Position numbers and translations under genes: made by a program
Part shown: in pieces, positions 17,439-25,316 of the stretch
Position numbering within the stretch: position 1 is the first letter of the stretch
Layout: each line of letters begins with the position of its first letter
Assembly (NCBI RefSeq): GCF_900091495.1
Contig: NZ_LT607413.1
Span: 5,471,001 to 5,535,000, forward strand
Source of the DNA: Micromonospora echinospora
Lineage (GTDB): Bacteria; Actinomycetota; Actinomycetes; Mycobacteriales; Micromonosporaceae
Direction: 5' to 3'
DNA: 64,000 bases
The notes under the pieces: model-generated
Seen by the model: only the letters and a program-made list of their open reading frames with translations
Told to the model about the DNA's origin: nothing
The model's database searches: none

Positions 17439-17954
17439 CTAGGCGGCCACGTTGAGAAAGAACTTTTCGTGATCGCCACCCGGGGCGCCGAACTGGCAGT
17501 TGACTACCCCACCGCCACCGTTGGTGGAGGCTGTCACCCCGAAGCCGACCAGGCGCAGAAACGAATTCGGAAAAAACGTCGACTCGAAGGAGAACGAGCC
17601 GCCTGCCTGCGGGAGAAGCTTGAACGTCTCGTGGGTACCCACGTGGACCTGGCAGTTGACGGTCCCACCGCCCGGCCCTCCGGGGATCTGCGGCAACTCG
17701 GCGGCGTCCATGCGCAGATACACGTTCGAAAAGGTCGCCGACGCGAAGGCGAACGAGCCGTCGGCCTGCGGGAGAACCTTGAACTTCTCGTAAGGTCCCG
17801 CGCCAAATTGGCAGTTGACGACCCCACTGCCAGACCCGTTCCAGGTCGTCACCCCGGTGCCGTCCATGCGCAGATACACGTTCGGAAAGGTCGTCGAAAG
17901 GATCGTGATCGGTGTGTTTCCGAGCGCCGCGAGGTCCGCCACTGACAACGGCAT
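17439..17954 (-). CDS. Beta-trefoil-like triple-repeat protein (fascin/ricin-like fold)
   Basis: A 171-residue protein built from three internal repeats of roughly 48 residues. Each runs from F-x-N-x-x-LR (TFPNVYLRMD, TFSNVYLRMD, FFPNSFLRLV) through G(V/T)VNCQ to EKF/ETF and a V/LLPQA-x-GSF-x-F link. Threefold repeats of this size are the hallmark of beta-trefoil folds such as fascin-like or lectin-like proteins. No signal peptide is visible after the start MPLSVADLAAL. I chose this ATG for its GAAGGAG site about 10 nt upstream; an upstream in-frame ATG at 17990 adds 12 residues. The gene lies between two inverted IS701 fragments, so it may have been carried in. Carbohydrate or actin-like binding would be speculation. 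Confidence 0.7.
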   Translation of the reverse strand: MPLSVADLAALGNTPITILSTTFPNVYLRMDGTGVTTWNGSGSGVVNCQFGAGPYEKFKVLPQADGSFAFASATFSNVYLRMDAAELPQIPGGPGGGTVNCQVHVGTHETFKLLPQAGGSFSFESTFFPNSFLRLVGFGVTASTNGGGGVVNCQFGAPGGDHEKFFLNVAA

Positions 17955-18312
17955 GAGAGGTCCTCTCCTTCTTCGGGAATTCTTACTCACGATAGTCGGA
18001 TCGTCACGGAGAGATGAACCCTGGCGTTTGGCGAAGGGCGAACGTAACGACGATGGCGGACGGATGTGACAATACCGAAATGCAACACCATGCCGGGATT
18101 CTCCGAGGCGAGGACTGGCGGTTCCGGTTGGTCAGAGCCGAGTGCGAGCGCGATCAGCGTCGCGTCTTTTCCACCAGTAGTTCTGGTCGCGCCGAATCCG
18201 CCAACTAATTAGTGCGGTTGGCGCTGACGCTCGACCGCTGTTGACCTGTGGGCGAGTCGCTGCCGAGCAACGATCGCCTATAATAAATGGCAAAATCCCT
18301 CGTCCTGGGAAC
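17955..18312. other. Intergenic region upstream of the beta-trefoil gene
   Basis: About 360 bp between the beta-trefoil gene and the second IS fragment. It contains the promoter region and ribosome site for the minus-strand gene. Short open frames on both strands have no family signature. The stretch around 18171-18300 is AT-rich for this window. Confidence 0.4.
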
Positions 18313-18570
18313 CGGATAGGGCTAATGCTTCAGCAGGAGAACCGTTCTGACCTGCTGTGACGGTGTGGTTTTGTCCGTCGACAGTGAGCAGCCACCGTCG
18401 AGCCTGAGGTTGTGTGGACCAAACAGGATGCGGCGGTGGCTGCCGCCTACCGAGTAGACGTTCAGCGATGGGCCGCGTTGTTTGACGGGCTGATGGACCC
18501 GGTCGGATCACGCTTTGCCCGGTCGGAACCACGGCGCCGGGTCCGGGACTTCGTGGCCGGGCTGCTGGCG
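18313..18570 (+). mobile_element. IS701-family transposase 5' fragment
   Basis: The first 47 bp (18313-18359, CGGATAGGGCTAAT onward) match, with one difference, the inverted copy ending at 17365. The 67 bp at 18504-18570 match 17250-17316 of that copy with few changes. Between them this copy retains the start region, encoding QRWAALFDGLMDPVGSRFAR, EPRRRVRDFVAGLLA, the usual IS701 transposase N-terminus. Similarity stops at 18570. The two fragments face each other with their ends inward around the beta-trefoil gene. Confidence 0.7.
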
Positions 18571-18813
18571 CGGCTCCCCGCCGAACACCGGGCCGCCCAC
18601 CTGATCGACATCACCCGGGCTCACCTCGACCTCGGCGATCACCGGCCCGCCGGCCGGGCACTCGTCGCCGTCGACCGCATCGCCTTGGCCGAGATGCGAC
18701 TCCGGCCCGTTGCCCACGCCGCCCTGGCGGCTGTCCTCCGTGCTGGTGCGAACCCGGTCGATCTCACCCGCCTCGCCACCACACTCGGCCTGACCCGTCC
18801 TCGTGTCGGGTAG
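18412..18813 (+). pseudogene. Chimeric open frame: transposase N-terminus joined to a TPR-regulator C-terminus
   Basis: This 133-residue frame opens with GTG and encodes the first 50 or so residues of an IS701-type transposase (ALFDGLMDPVGSRFARSEPR). It changes after VAGLLA to RLPAEHRAAHLIDITRAHLD, LGDHRPAGRALVAVDRIALAE and a closing TRLATTLGLTRPRVG. The second half resembles the C-terminal helical repeats of actinomycete XRE/TPR transcriptional regulators. The junction at about 18570 coincides with the end of similarity to the sister IS fragment. The frame therefore arose by insertion of the element into a regulator gene, or by deletion. Whether it is expressed is unknown; I treat it as a remnant. 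Confidence 0.55.
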
Positions 18814-19109
18814 GCCCCGTCCTGCTGATCACGGCCAGCCCAGGAGTGTGTCTTGGGAGGCTCGTAGGGGACGGATGCGGAGTGCCCGGCGGTACGCGCC
18901 GACGGCGAGGTCGGCATGGTCCGGCTGAAGCGGTGGCGGTCGGTCACCGCCGGGGCGAACCCGACGGTGTCGGCGCTGTCCTCGATCGGGATGTCCGTCG
19001 TTTCCAATGTGCAACGCCGACGGGTCGGCTTCTACGACCGGCGGGGAGCGGTGCGCTCGCGCTCGGCAGGTTTCGCTGCCGCTTGTCGACCGTTGGGGCT
19101 GAGTCCGAC
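18814..19109. other. Intergenic region with no convincing gene
   Basis: Nearly 300 bp between the chimeric remnant and the SH3 gene. Minus-strand frames starting METTDIPIEDSADTV are open but show no family signature or ribosome site. The segment may be further debris of the disrupted regulator locus. Confidence 0.35.
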
Positions 19110-19511
19110 TCAGCAGGGATGGACGTAATTCTGCACGATACCGGTGGTCAGGTAATAGTCACTGACCCACGTCACGCGGCTCGGGGTGTACAACTTCGAC
19201 CAGATGTTGTAACCGTTCACGCTGGTCCCGTACGCCCAGCAATCGACCTCGACCATCTGCCCGTTGGCGTACACGGCGACCACCGGATAGCCGGTTCCCG
19301 GGCCGGAGCGCGCGTTGAGCCCGGCGGACCCGACGTTCTTGATGTAGGCGCACCAAGCACGGGGGTCGCTGCCTGCGGATCCGCACCTGAAGGCATCGGC
19401 CTGTGCGGGCGAGGGGAGGGCCAGGGTCGCGGCCAGCACCGTCGCCGTCACCACTCCGATGCTGGCCAGGCGCTTGGGCGAAAGTCCCGCGATGAGCGCT
19501 TTGATGGACAC
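19110..19511 (-). CDS. Secreted bacterial SH3-domain protein
   Basis: A 133-residue protein with a Sec signal peptide. A basic start (SIKALIAGLSPKRLA) leads into the hydrophobic core IGVVTATVLAATLAL and an Ala-x-Ala cleavage site PAQADA near residue 39. The mature part is one SH3-type module (GLNARSGPGTGYPVVAVYANGQMVEVDCW, then WSKLY and WVSDYYL) with four cysteines, likely two disulfides. Such domains bind cell-wall peptides. The GTG start at 19511 has AAAGGGA upstream; an open frame continues further upstream but is out of register with any signal. It stands alone between IS debris and the AHBA genes and is probably unrelated to either. Confidence 0.8.
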   Translation of the reverse strand: MSIKALIAGLSPKRLASIGVVTATVLAATLALPSPAQADAFRCGSAGSDPRAWCAYIKNVGSAGLNARSGPGTGYPVVAVYANGQMVEVDCWAYGTSVNGYNIWSKLYTPSRVTWVSDYYLTTGIVQNYVHPC

Positions 19512-19750
19512 GTGAATTCCCTTTCCGGCGGCACGACAGGGGGCACGGAGGCGTCCCGGAACGGGGTGCAGGAGCCGCCCCACCGAAAGACCGCAGGCGT
19601 CAGACCTTCCGCGGGTGACTCCGTTCGCAGCATCGCCGCTGCCAAGGAAACGGTTCGCGTCCGATTGTGATCGACACGCGTGAATGCTAGGCCAGGTGCG
19701 TTGCGTAGTCAACAACTCGCTTGGCGTGACGTGACGCCAGGGAGTTCGGC
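19512..19750. other. Intergenic region upstream of the SH3 gene
   Basis: About 240 bp between the last gene of the minus-strand AHBA operon and the SH3 gene. It must hold the SH3 promoter. No gene or strong hairpin is apparent. Confidence 0.4.
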
Positions 19751-20572
19751 TCAGAGACCGAAGAACTCCAGGTAGGCGTCGATCTGGTGGCCGAGCATCG
19801 GCAGGCCGGGTTGCGTCGGCAGGCCACGGAGGTAGGCCGCGCGCAGCAACGCCGTCTCCGCCGGGGTCATGATGATGTCGGCGACCACGGTGTGCGTCGG
19901 CAGCCCGGTCACCGGGAACGGCAGCGGGTCGCCGGGACGCAGGCCCAGGGGAGTGGCGTTGACCGCGAGGTCGACGTCGTCCAGGATCGGGCGGGCCGAG
20001 GTGCTGACCCGGCCCGGGTAGACCGGCGACAACCGCCGATGCAGCGTGTCGAGCCGTCCGGGGTCGGTGTCGACCAGGCGCAGCGCGGCCGTACCGGCGT
20101 CGAGCAGCGCGACCGCGATGGCGCTGCCCGCGCCACCCGCGCCCACCACGCACACCCGGCGACCCCGTGGGTCGTGCCCGGCCTCGACCAGGCCACGGAC
20201 GAACCCGTCGCCGTCGAACGTGTCGGCCGTCCAGGTGCCGTCCGGCTCGCGGCGCAACGCGTTGGCGCTGCCGGCCAGGCGGGCGCGGTCGGTGACCCGG
20301 TCGGCCAGGGCGAGGACGGCCGCCTTGTGCGGCACGGTCACGAGGAGCCCGTCCAGGTTCGCCATCTGCCGCAGGCCGCGTACCACCGCTTCGAGGTCGG
20401 CCGCCGTGACGTGTACCGGGACCAGGACGGCGTCCGTACCCCGGCGGGCGAGCACCGGGTTGAGCAGGCCGGGCGCGCGGACCTGCGTGATCGGGTCGCC
20501 GAGCAGCGCGTACAGGCGCGTCGTGCCGCTGATCGCCGGCACGGCCGTGACGGGGGCGTCGACAGCGGTCAT
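19751..20572 (-). CDS. rifI: Shikimate/aminoquinate dehydrogenase, RifI-like
   Basis: A 273-residue dehydrogenase of the shikimate dehydrogenase family. RifI-type enzymes act on quinate/shikimate-level intermediates next to the aminoshikimate pathway. The N-terminal substrate domain opens with LYALLGDPITQVRAP, where classical AroE has a Ser-x-Ser motif, so the substrate pocket belongs to the non-AroE branch. VTVPHK carries the catalytic lysine. The nucleotide site is VCVVGAGGAGSAIAVALL, followed by VNATPLGL. The start has GGAAGGAA upstream. It is the last gene of a four-gene minus-strand operon (RifJ, DoxX-like, RifN, RifI types), 25 bp after the kinase gene. In rifamycin producers RifI is not essential for AHBA formation. 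Confidence 0.85.
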   Translation of the reverse strand: MTAVDAPVTAVPAISGTTRLYALLGDPITQVRAPGLLNPVLARRGTDAVLVPVHVTAADLEAVVRGLRQMANLDGLLVTVPHKAAVLALADRVTDRARLAGSANALRREPDGTWTADTFDGDGFVRGLVEAGHDPRGRRVCVVGAGGAGSAIAVALLDAGTAALRLVDTDPGRLDTLHRRLSPVYPGRVSTSARPILDDVDLAVNATPLGLRPGDPLPFPVTGLPTHTVVADIIMTPAETALLRAAYLRGLPTQPGLPMLGHQIDAYLEFFGL

Positions 20573-20597
20573 CGGAGGGGTTCCTTCCGGGTGTGGT

Positions 20598-21515
20598 TCA
20601 CCGGGAGCCGGTGCCGCCGGCCGTCAGGTCACGGGCCAGCCAGAGCGCGCCGTGCAGCGAGGAGAGGCCGCCGAGGGCGGCGGCCCGCACCGTCGGGGCC
20701 GGTCGTCCGGGGCGTCCCGCCTGCCGGGCCAGGTCCGCGACGAGCGGTACGAAGCCGGGCAGACCGTCGGCGAAGCCGCCGCCCACGACCGCCACCGGAA
20801 CGGCCAGCAACTCGCCGAGGCTGACCACCGCCGCAGCTAGGGCGGCGCAGCTCTCGTGCACCGCCGCGACCGCCCAGGGCCGGCGGTCCCGCAACCCGGC
20901 CCGCAACTGGTCGAAGGTGACCTCGCCGCCGTGCTCCCGGGCCGCCCGCCGCAGCGTGGCCGGGCCGGAGGCGACCGACTGGAGGCAACCGACGCGACCG
21001 CAGTCGCAGGGCACGCCGTCGAGGTCGACGACCATGTGTCCGACCTCGGCGGAGGTGCCGGCCGGGACGGGCCGGCCCTTCAGCACGATCCCGCCACCGA
21101 CCCCGGTGCCCACGCCCAGGTACACCAGGTCGTCGTGGCCGGCGTGCCGGGCCTCGGCCAGCGCGGCCAGGTCACCGTCGTCGGCGTACCCGGTCGGGAC
21201 GTCGGGGAAGAGCTGCCGCAGCGCGCCGGCGAGGTCGAGTCCGGTCCAGCTCGGCCGACCCGGCCAGGTCAGGACCGTGCCGTCGGAGCCGGTGATGGCC
21301 GGCATCGCCATCCCGACCGCGTCGACCGGTCCCCAGGTGGCCCGCAGCGCGGCGACCTCCGCGTCGAGCGCCGCCAGGTCGCCGGCCGGGCCGCCGCCGG
21401 ACGGCCAGACGAAGGTCCGCTCGTACGCGGGCCGCCCGGCCGCCTCGGCGCGCAGCGCGACCTTCGTGCCGCCGACGTCGACCCCCAGGACGCCGACGTC
21501 CGGCCGGTCCGTCAT
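20598..21515 (-). CDS. rifN: ROK-family kinase, RifN-like (kanosamine 6-kinase type)
   Basis: A 305-residue ROK kinase. In the aminoshikimate pathway RifN phosphorylates kanosamine at C6, giving the amino sugar phosphate that feeds aminoDAHP synthesis. The ATP-binding motif is GVLGVDVGGTKVAL at the N-terminus. The central GVGTGVGGGIVLKG and the zinc-binding segment GHMVVDLDGVPCDCGRVGCLQ with clustered Cys residues are diagnostic of ROK proteins. Length is normal. The start is the ATG at 21515, 8 bp after the stop of the DoxX-like gene. The gene sits in the AHBA operon, which supports the RifN role over a general glucokinase. Confidence 0.87.
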   Translation of the reverse strand: MTDRPDVGVLGVDVGGTKVALRAEAAGRPAYERTFVWPSGGGPAGDLAALDAEVAALRATWGPVDAVGMAMPAITGSDGTVLTWPGRPSWTGLDLAGALRQLFPDVPTGYADDGDLAALAEARHAGHDDLVYLGVGTGVGGGIVLKGRPVPAGTSAEVGHMVVDLDGVPCDCGRVGCLQSVASGPATLRRAAREHGGEVTFDQLRAGLRDRRPWAVAAVHESCAALAAAVVSLGELLAVPVAVVGGGFADGLPGFVPLVADLARQAGRPGRPAPTVRAAALGGLSSLHGALWLARDLTAGGTGSR

Positions 21516-21523
21516 GACGGTGG

Positions 21524-21877
21524 TCAGTTGGCGAGGACGTGCAGGACGGCGATCGCCGCCGCCGCCACGGCGAACGCCACCGGCACCACCGCCATCGGCA
21601 CGGGGTCCTTGGCCCGGATGTGGTAGACGGCCGCGCCGATCAGCAGCAGGGTCAGCCCGACGGCCGCCGCGACGCCCACCGGCCACCAGAGCAGGCCGAG
21701 CAGCAACCCGGCGATCCCGGCGATCTCCAGGATGCCGATCGTCCGGGTGAGGCCGGCCGAGACGCCGATGCGGGCCATCCGGTTCCGCATCTCCAACTGG
21801 CCGAGGAGCTTCGGCAGCGCCACGGCGATGAGGACGGAGGCGAGGATGACGGTCAGGGTGATGATCGGGATACGCAC
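21524..21877 (-). CDS. DoxX-like small membrane protein embedded in the AHBA operon
   Basis: A 117-residue protein with four predicted transmembrane helices, typical of the DoxX-like family: IPIITLTVILASVLIAVALP, then a loop ending RNRMARIGVS, GILEIAGIAGLLLGLLWWPV, AAAVGLTLLLIGAAVYHIRA, and a final helix to HVLAN. The GTG start has TGAGGAC about 8 nt upstream. The gene lies between the RifJ-like and RifN-like genes with gaps of 69 and 8 bp, so it is co-transcribed with the AHBA genes. DoxX-like proteins are often linked to redox or quinone functions in membranes, but no catalytic residues are defined. It is not part of the classical rifG-N set. Confidence 0.8.
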   Translation of the reverse strand: MRIPIITLTVILASVLIAVALPKLLGQLEMRNRMARIGVSAGLTRTIGILEIAGIAGLLLGLLWWPVGVAAAVGLTLLLIGAAVYHIRAKDPVPMAVVPVAFAVAAAAIAVLHVLAN

Positions 21878-21946
21878 GAAGCTGTCCTCAGGTCGGGGGT
21901 AGACGGACGGACGACCGTGCTGGCTCCGGCCGTGGAAGGGGATCGG

Positions 21947-22378
21947 TCACGCGACGGTGGCGACGAGCGCGCGGGCGGCCAGCCGGTAGCCCAGCGCCCC
22001 GAGTCCGACGATCACCCCGCTGGCGAGCGGAGCGAGCACCGAGTCGTGCCGGAAGCTCTCCCGCGCCCACACGTTGGAGAGGTGGACCTCCATCCAGGGG
22101 CGGGGGTAGTTGGCCAGCGCGTCCCGCAGGCTCCAACCGGCGATCATCAGGGCACCGGGATTGACGATCGCGCCGACCGTGTCGTAGTTGCCTTGGATGG
22201 CGCGGATCAGGGCGCCCTCGCAGTCGTGCTGCTCGGCCGTCACCCGCCAGCCGCGCGGCGCGACCTCCTCGGCGACCGCCCGCTCGATGTCGGCCAGCGT
22301 GTCGGTGCCGTAGATCTCCGGCTCCCGCTGACCGAGGATGCCCAGGTTCGGGCCGTTGAGCAGGAGCACGTTGGACAC
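21947..22378 (-). CDS. rifJ: Type II (amino)dehydroquinate dehydratase, RifJ-like
   Basis: A 143-residue type II dehydroquinase, which in this pathway dehydrates 5-deoxy-5-amino-3-dehydroquinate to aminodehydroshikimate. The active-site loop NGPNLGILGQREPEIYG carries the catalytic Arg and the Tyr at its end. HDCEGALIRAIQ is followed by the motif VNPGALMIAGWSLRDAL, a RifJ-like variant of the NPGAxxH segment, and by VEVHLSN. The GTG start has GAGGTGA seven bases upstream. It is the first gene of the minus-strand AHBA operon and divergent from the AHBA synthase gene, with phased AGGGG repeats in the intervening region. Confidence 0.92.
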   Translation of the reverse strand: MSNVLLLNGPNLGILGQREPEIYGTDTLADIERAVAEEVAPRGWRVTAEQHDCEGALIRAIQGNYDTVGAIVNPGALMIAGWSLRDALANYPRPWMEVHLSNVWARESFRHDSVLAPLASGVIVGLGALGYRLAARALVATVA

Positions 22379-22482
22379 GGTTCACCTCGCGCGGAACGGT
22401 CCCGTCGGCGTGGGGTCGACGACGGGTCCCCGGCAGTATCGCGTCGGCGGCCGGTGTCGACCGCGCCCGCCCACCCGAAACA

Positions 22483-22507
22483 AGGGGCGGATAGGGGCAG
22501 CTAGGGG
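22483..22507. promoter_or_regulatory. Three AGGGG motifs at exact 10-bp spacing (RifJ-side copy)
   Basis: AGGGG begins at 22483, 22493 and 22503, that is once per helical turn. The array lies about 105 bp upstream of the RifJ-like GTG. A second identical array lies nearer the AHBA synthase gene. Helically phased direct repeats are typical binding sites for pathway activators. The regulator itself is not in the window. Confidence 0.55.
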
Positions 22508-22548
22508 CGCTGCCGTGCGCCCGGCTGAGGTGGTTGAGGTGTGAGGAA

Positions 22549-22590
22549 GGGCCCCCTGCAGGTGATTTTTGCACTGCAAGGTGCCCCTGC
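22549..22590. repeat. Imperfect GC-rich hairpin with an ATTTTT loop
   Basis: AGGGCCCCCTGCAGGTG pairs imperfectly with the segment GCACTGCAAGGTGCCCCT across the loop ATTTTT. It lies in the divergent region between the RifJ- and RifK-like genes. It may be a dispersed GGGGCCCC-type hairpin repeat or a leader structure upstream of the AHBA synthase gene. Confidence 0.45.
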
Positions 22591-22592
22591 AA

Positions 22593-22648
22593 CCACCTGG
22601 AAGCTGCCCGCGCGCCACCTGGAGGCTGCCGCGCCACCTCAGGTCGCC
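22593..22648. repeat. Three short direct repeats CCACCTGGARGCTGCC
   Basis: CCACCTGGAAGCTGCC at 22593, CCACCTGGAGGCTGCC at 22615 and a degenerate CCACCTCAGGTCGCC at 22634 follow one another at 22- and 19-bp spacing in the non-coding region upstream of the AHBA synthase gene. Role unknown. Confidence 0.4.
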
Positions 22649-22773
22649 CACGCCGCCACCCCGGGGGCGCGCCGTGGGCGGAGTGCGTCCTCGGGGCGCG
22701 CAGGGTGGGTCGCGTCAGCGTTCGCAGGTCTACTACGCGGACGGCCGCCACACGCCGTCCAGCAGGCCGACTA

Positions 22774-22798
22774 AGGGGCGGTTAGGGGCCGTTAGGGG
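22774..22798. promoter_or_regulatory. Three AGGGG motifs at exact 10-bp spacing (AHBA synthase side)
   Basis: AGGGG begins at 22774, 22784 and 22794, with the last two preceded by GTT. It lies about 205 bp upstream of the AHBA synthase start and mirrors the array at 22483. Two such arrays, one near each divergent gene, suggest each direction has its own activator site. Confidence 0.55.
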
Positions 22799-23000
22799 AG
22801 TTGAGCCGCCGGCCAGGTCGGTTAGCGTCCACCGCGAGCCAGGTACGTCGCCGCGATCGACGGTGGCGTCCGCCCCGAGGGACCAGCCGGGCGGTGCGGG
22901 TCGTGGGTCGCATCCGACGCCCGGGATCGCGGGGCGGCGCGCCGCTGTCGACGAACGGCCAGTGAACCGCCGTTCCAGCTGGATTGGGAAGTGGGACATC

Positions 23001-24164
23001 ATGAGTGGTCTGTCGGCGAGCGTGCCGGAGTTCCCCGAGTGGCCGCAGTTCGGTGACGAGGAACGGGCCGGCCTGGTCCGGGCCCTGGAGCAGGGCCAGT
23101 GGTGGCGCGTCGGCGGCAGTGAGGTCGACACCTTCGAGGCGGAGTTCGGGGCGTACCACGGCACCCCGCACGCGCTCGCCGTCACCAACGGCACCCACGC
23201 CCTGGAGGTGGCCCTGGAGGTGCTCGGGGTCGGACCCGGCACCGAGGTGATCGTCCCGGCGTTCACGTTCATCTCGTCGTCGCTGGCCGCGCAGCGGCTC
23301 GGCGCGGTGGCCGTACCGGTCGACGTCGACCTCGACACCTACTGCATCCAGCCGGAGGCCGTCGCCGCCGCGATCACCGACCGCACCCGGGTGATCATGC
23401 CGGTGCACATGGCCGGGCAGATGGCCGACATGGACGCCCTCGACAAGATCGCCGCCGACGCCGGGGTCGCGATCCTCCAGGACGCCGCGCACGCCCACGG
23501 CGCACAGTGGCAGGGCAAGCGCGTCGGTGAGCTGGGCTCGGTGGCCGCGTTCAGCTTCCAGAACGGCAAGCTGATGACCGCCGGTGAGGGCGGCGCGGTC
23601 CTCTTCCCCGACCAGGAGCTGTACGAGCGGGCGTTCCTCGTGCACAGCTGCGGCCGGCCGCGCACCGACCGCGACTACCTGCACCGCACCACCGGGTCGA
23701 ACTACCGGATGAACGAGTTCAGCGCCGCCGTCCTGCGGGCCCAACTGTCCCGGCTGGACAGCCAGATCGAGCTGCGCGAGCAGCGTTGGCCGCTGCTGGC
23801 GAGCCTGCTCGCCCAGATCCCCGGCGTGGTGCCGCAGGGCCGCGACGACCGGGGCGACCGCAACCCGCACTACATGGCCATGTTCCGGGTTCCCGGCATC
23901 GGCGAGCAGCGCCGCCGGGTCGTGGTGGACGAGCTGATCGCCCGGGGCATCCCCGCCTTCGTGGCGTTCCGCGCGATCTACCGGTGCGAGGGTTTCTGGC
24001 TCGCCGGCGCCCCGGACGAGACGGTCGACCAGGTCGCCGCCCGGTGCCCGAACGTCGAGCAGATCCACGCCGACTGCATCTGGCTGCACCACCGCACGCT
24101 GCTCGGCACCGAGGAGCAGATGCACCAGATCGCCGCCGTGCTCGCGGACGTCCTCGGCGAATGA
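23001..24164 (+). CDS. rifK: 3-amino-5-hydroxybenzoate (AHBA) synthase, RifK-like
   Basis: A 387-residue PLP-dependent enzyme that aromatises aminodehydroshikimate to AHBA, the starter acid of ansamycins. In rifamycin producers the same protein, together with RifL, also acts early in nitrogen introduction. The sequence is strongly RifK-like: GLVRALEQGQWWRVGG, VTNGTHALEVALEVLGVGPG, PAFTFISSS, the PLP aspartate in LQDAAHAHGA, and the Schiff-base lysine Lys190 in FSFQNGKLMTAGEGG. I chose the ATG at 23001, where family similarity begins; the open frame extends upstream without coding character. Its stop overlaps the next start (ATGA). It leads the plus-strand RifK-L-M-type operon. Confidence 0.96.
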   Translation: MSGLSASVPEFPEWPQFGDEERAGLVRALEQGQWWRVGGSEVDTFEAEFGAYHGTPHALAVTNGTHALEVALEVLGVGPGTEVIVPAFTFISSSLAAQRLGAVAVPVDVDLDTYCIQPEAVAAAITDRTRVIMPVHMAGQMADMDALDKIAADAGVAILQDAAHAHGAQWQGKRVGELGSVAAFSFQNGKLMTAGEGGAVLFPDQELYERAFLVHSCGRPRTDRDYLHRTTGSNYRMNEFSAAVLRAQLSRLDSQIELREQRWPLLASLLAQIPGVVPQGRDDRGDRNPHYMAMFRVPGIGEQRRRVVVDELIARGIPAFVAFRAIYRCEGFWLAGAPDETVDQVAARCPNVEQIHADCIWLHHRTLLGTEEQMHQIAAVLADVLGE

Positions 24165-25285
24165 GCGCGTCGCCGTCGGCCGCCACACCGGGGCGCGTCC
24201 GGGTCGCCGTGGCCGGCCTGGGCTGGGCCGGACGGGAGATCTGGCTGCCCCGACTCGCCACGCACCCACGCTTCGCGGTGACCGCCGTGGTCGACCCCGA
24301 CCCGGCGGCACGTGACCGGGCCCGTGCCACCCACGGGGTTCCGTCCGCGTACGCCGACGTCGACGACATCCCCGCCGACACGGTGGACCTGGTCGTCGTC
24401 GCCGTCCCCAACCACCTGCACGCGGGCGTGGCGGCCCGGCTGCTGCGCCGGGGCGTACCGGTCTTCCTGGAGAAGCCGGTCTGTCTCACCTCCGCCGAGG
24501 CGGACGAACTGGCCGAGGCGGAGCGGGCCGGCGGCGCGGTGCTGCTCGCCGGTAGCGCCGCCCGCTACCGGGCGGACGTCCGCGCCCTGGTCGAGGCGAC
24601 CGCCGACCTGGGCGCCGTCCGCCACGTCGACGTGGCCTGGGTACGGGCGCGCGGCGTTCCCGACGCCGGTGGCTGGTTCACCCGGCGGGAGCTGGCCGGC
24701 GGCGGTGCCCTGGTCGACCTCGGCTGGCACCTGCTCGACACGGTGCTGCCGCTGCTCGGGCCGGCCCCGGTGGTGCACGCGGTGGGCAGCGTCTCCGACG
24801 ACTTCGTCAACGACGACGCCGCCGCGGCGGCGTGGCGCGGCACGGCCACCGACACCGGCCGGGCCCGGGGCGACGTGGAGGACACCGCCCGCGCGTTCCT
24901 GCTCACCGCCGACGGGGCCTCCGCCGGCCTGCATGCCTGCTGGGCGTCGCACGAGGCGCGGGACCGCACCACCATCGCCGTGCACGGCACCGGCGGCTCG
25001 GCGACCCTGCACTGCACGTTCGGGTTCAGCCCCAACCGGGAACCGACGCCGGTGCTCACCCGGACCCGCGACGGCGAGACCGTCCGCCTGCCGCTTCCGG
25101 TGGAGCCGATCGGCGCCGAGTACGACCGTCAGCTCGACGTACTGCCCGACCTGCTCGCCGGGCCGGACAGCCGGGGCGTGGCCGCGGCCGAGGCCCGCCG
25201 GACCATCGACGTCATCGAACGGATCTACCGCTGCGCCCGGCCCACCGCGCCGACGTACGCGCTGGCGGGAACCCTCGACCGGTGA
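24161..25285 (+). CDS. rifL: Gfo/Idh/MocA-family oxidoreductase, RifL-like
   Basis: A 374-residue NAD(P)-dependent oxidoreductase. RifL acts with RifK in forming the 3-amino sugar (from 3-keto-UDP-glucose to UDP-kanosamine) that supplies the AHBA nitrogen. The Rossmann motif VAVAGLGWAGREIWL is at the N-terminus. VAVPNHLHAGVAARLLRRGV leads into the family-signature lysine motif FLEKPVCLT, and GGGALVDLGWHLLDT contributes the active-site His. The start overlaps the AHBA synthase stop by four bases, so translation is coupled. Length and position match the rifamycin gene order K-L-M. Confidence 0.93.
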   Translation: MSASPSAATPGRVRVAVAGLGWAGREIWLPRLATHPRFAVTAVVDPDPAARDRARATHGVPSAYADVDDIPADTVDLVVVAVPNHLHAGVAARLLRRGVPVFLEKPVCLTSAEADELAEAERAGGAVLLAGSAARYRADVRALVEATADLGAVRHVDVAWVRARGVPDAGGWFTRRELAGGGALVDLGWHLLDTVLPLLGPAPVVHAVGSVSDDFVNDDAAAAAWRGTATDTGRARGDVEDTARAFLLTADGASAGLHACWASHEARDRTTIAVHGTGGSATLHCTFGFSPNREPTPVLTRTRDGETVRLPLPVEPIGAEYDRQLDVLPDLLAGPDSRGVAAAEARRTIDVIERIYRCARPTAPTYALAGTLDR

Positions 25286-25316
25286 GAACCACCGGCGAAC
25301 CCACTCGGGAGCAGCC

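Noticed and set aside
18014..18208. A small plus-strand frame upstream of the IS fragment
   Set aside because: No ribosome site, no recognisable domain, and it overlaps the promoter region of the beta-trefoil gene.
19512..20153. N-terminal extension of the SH3 protein frame
   Set aside because: The extension overlaps the RifI-like gene in another frame, and the GTG at 19511 is followed by a clear signal peptide.
22569..23000. N-terminal extension of the AHBA synthase frame
   Set aside because: The translated extension is Arg/Pro-rich, covers hairpins, direct repeats and the AGGGG array, and family similarity begins only at 23001.
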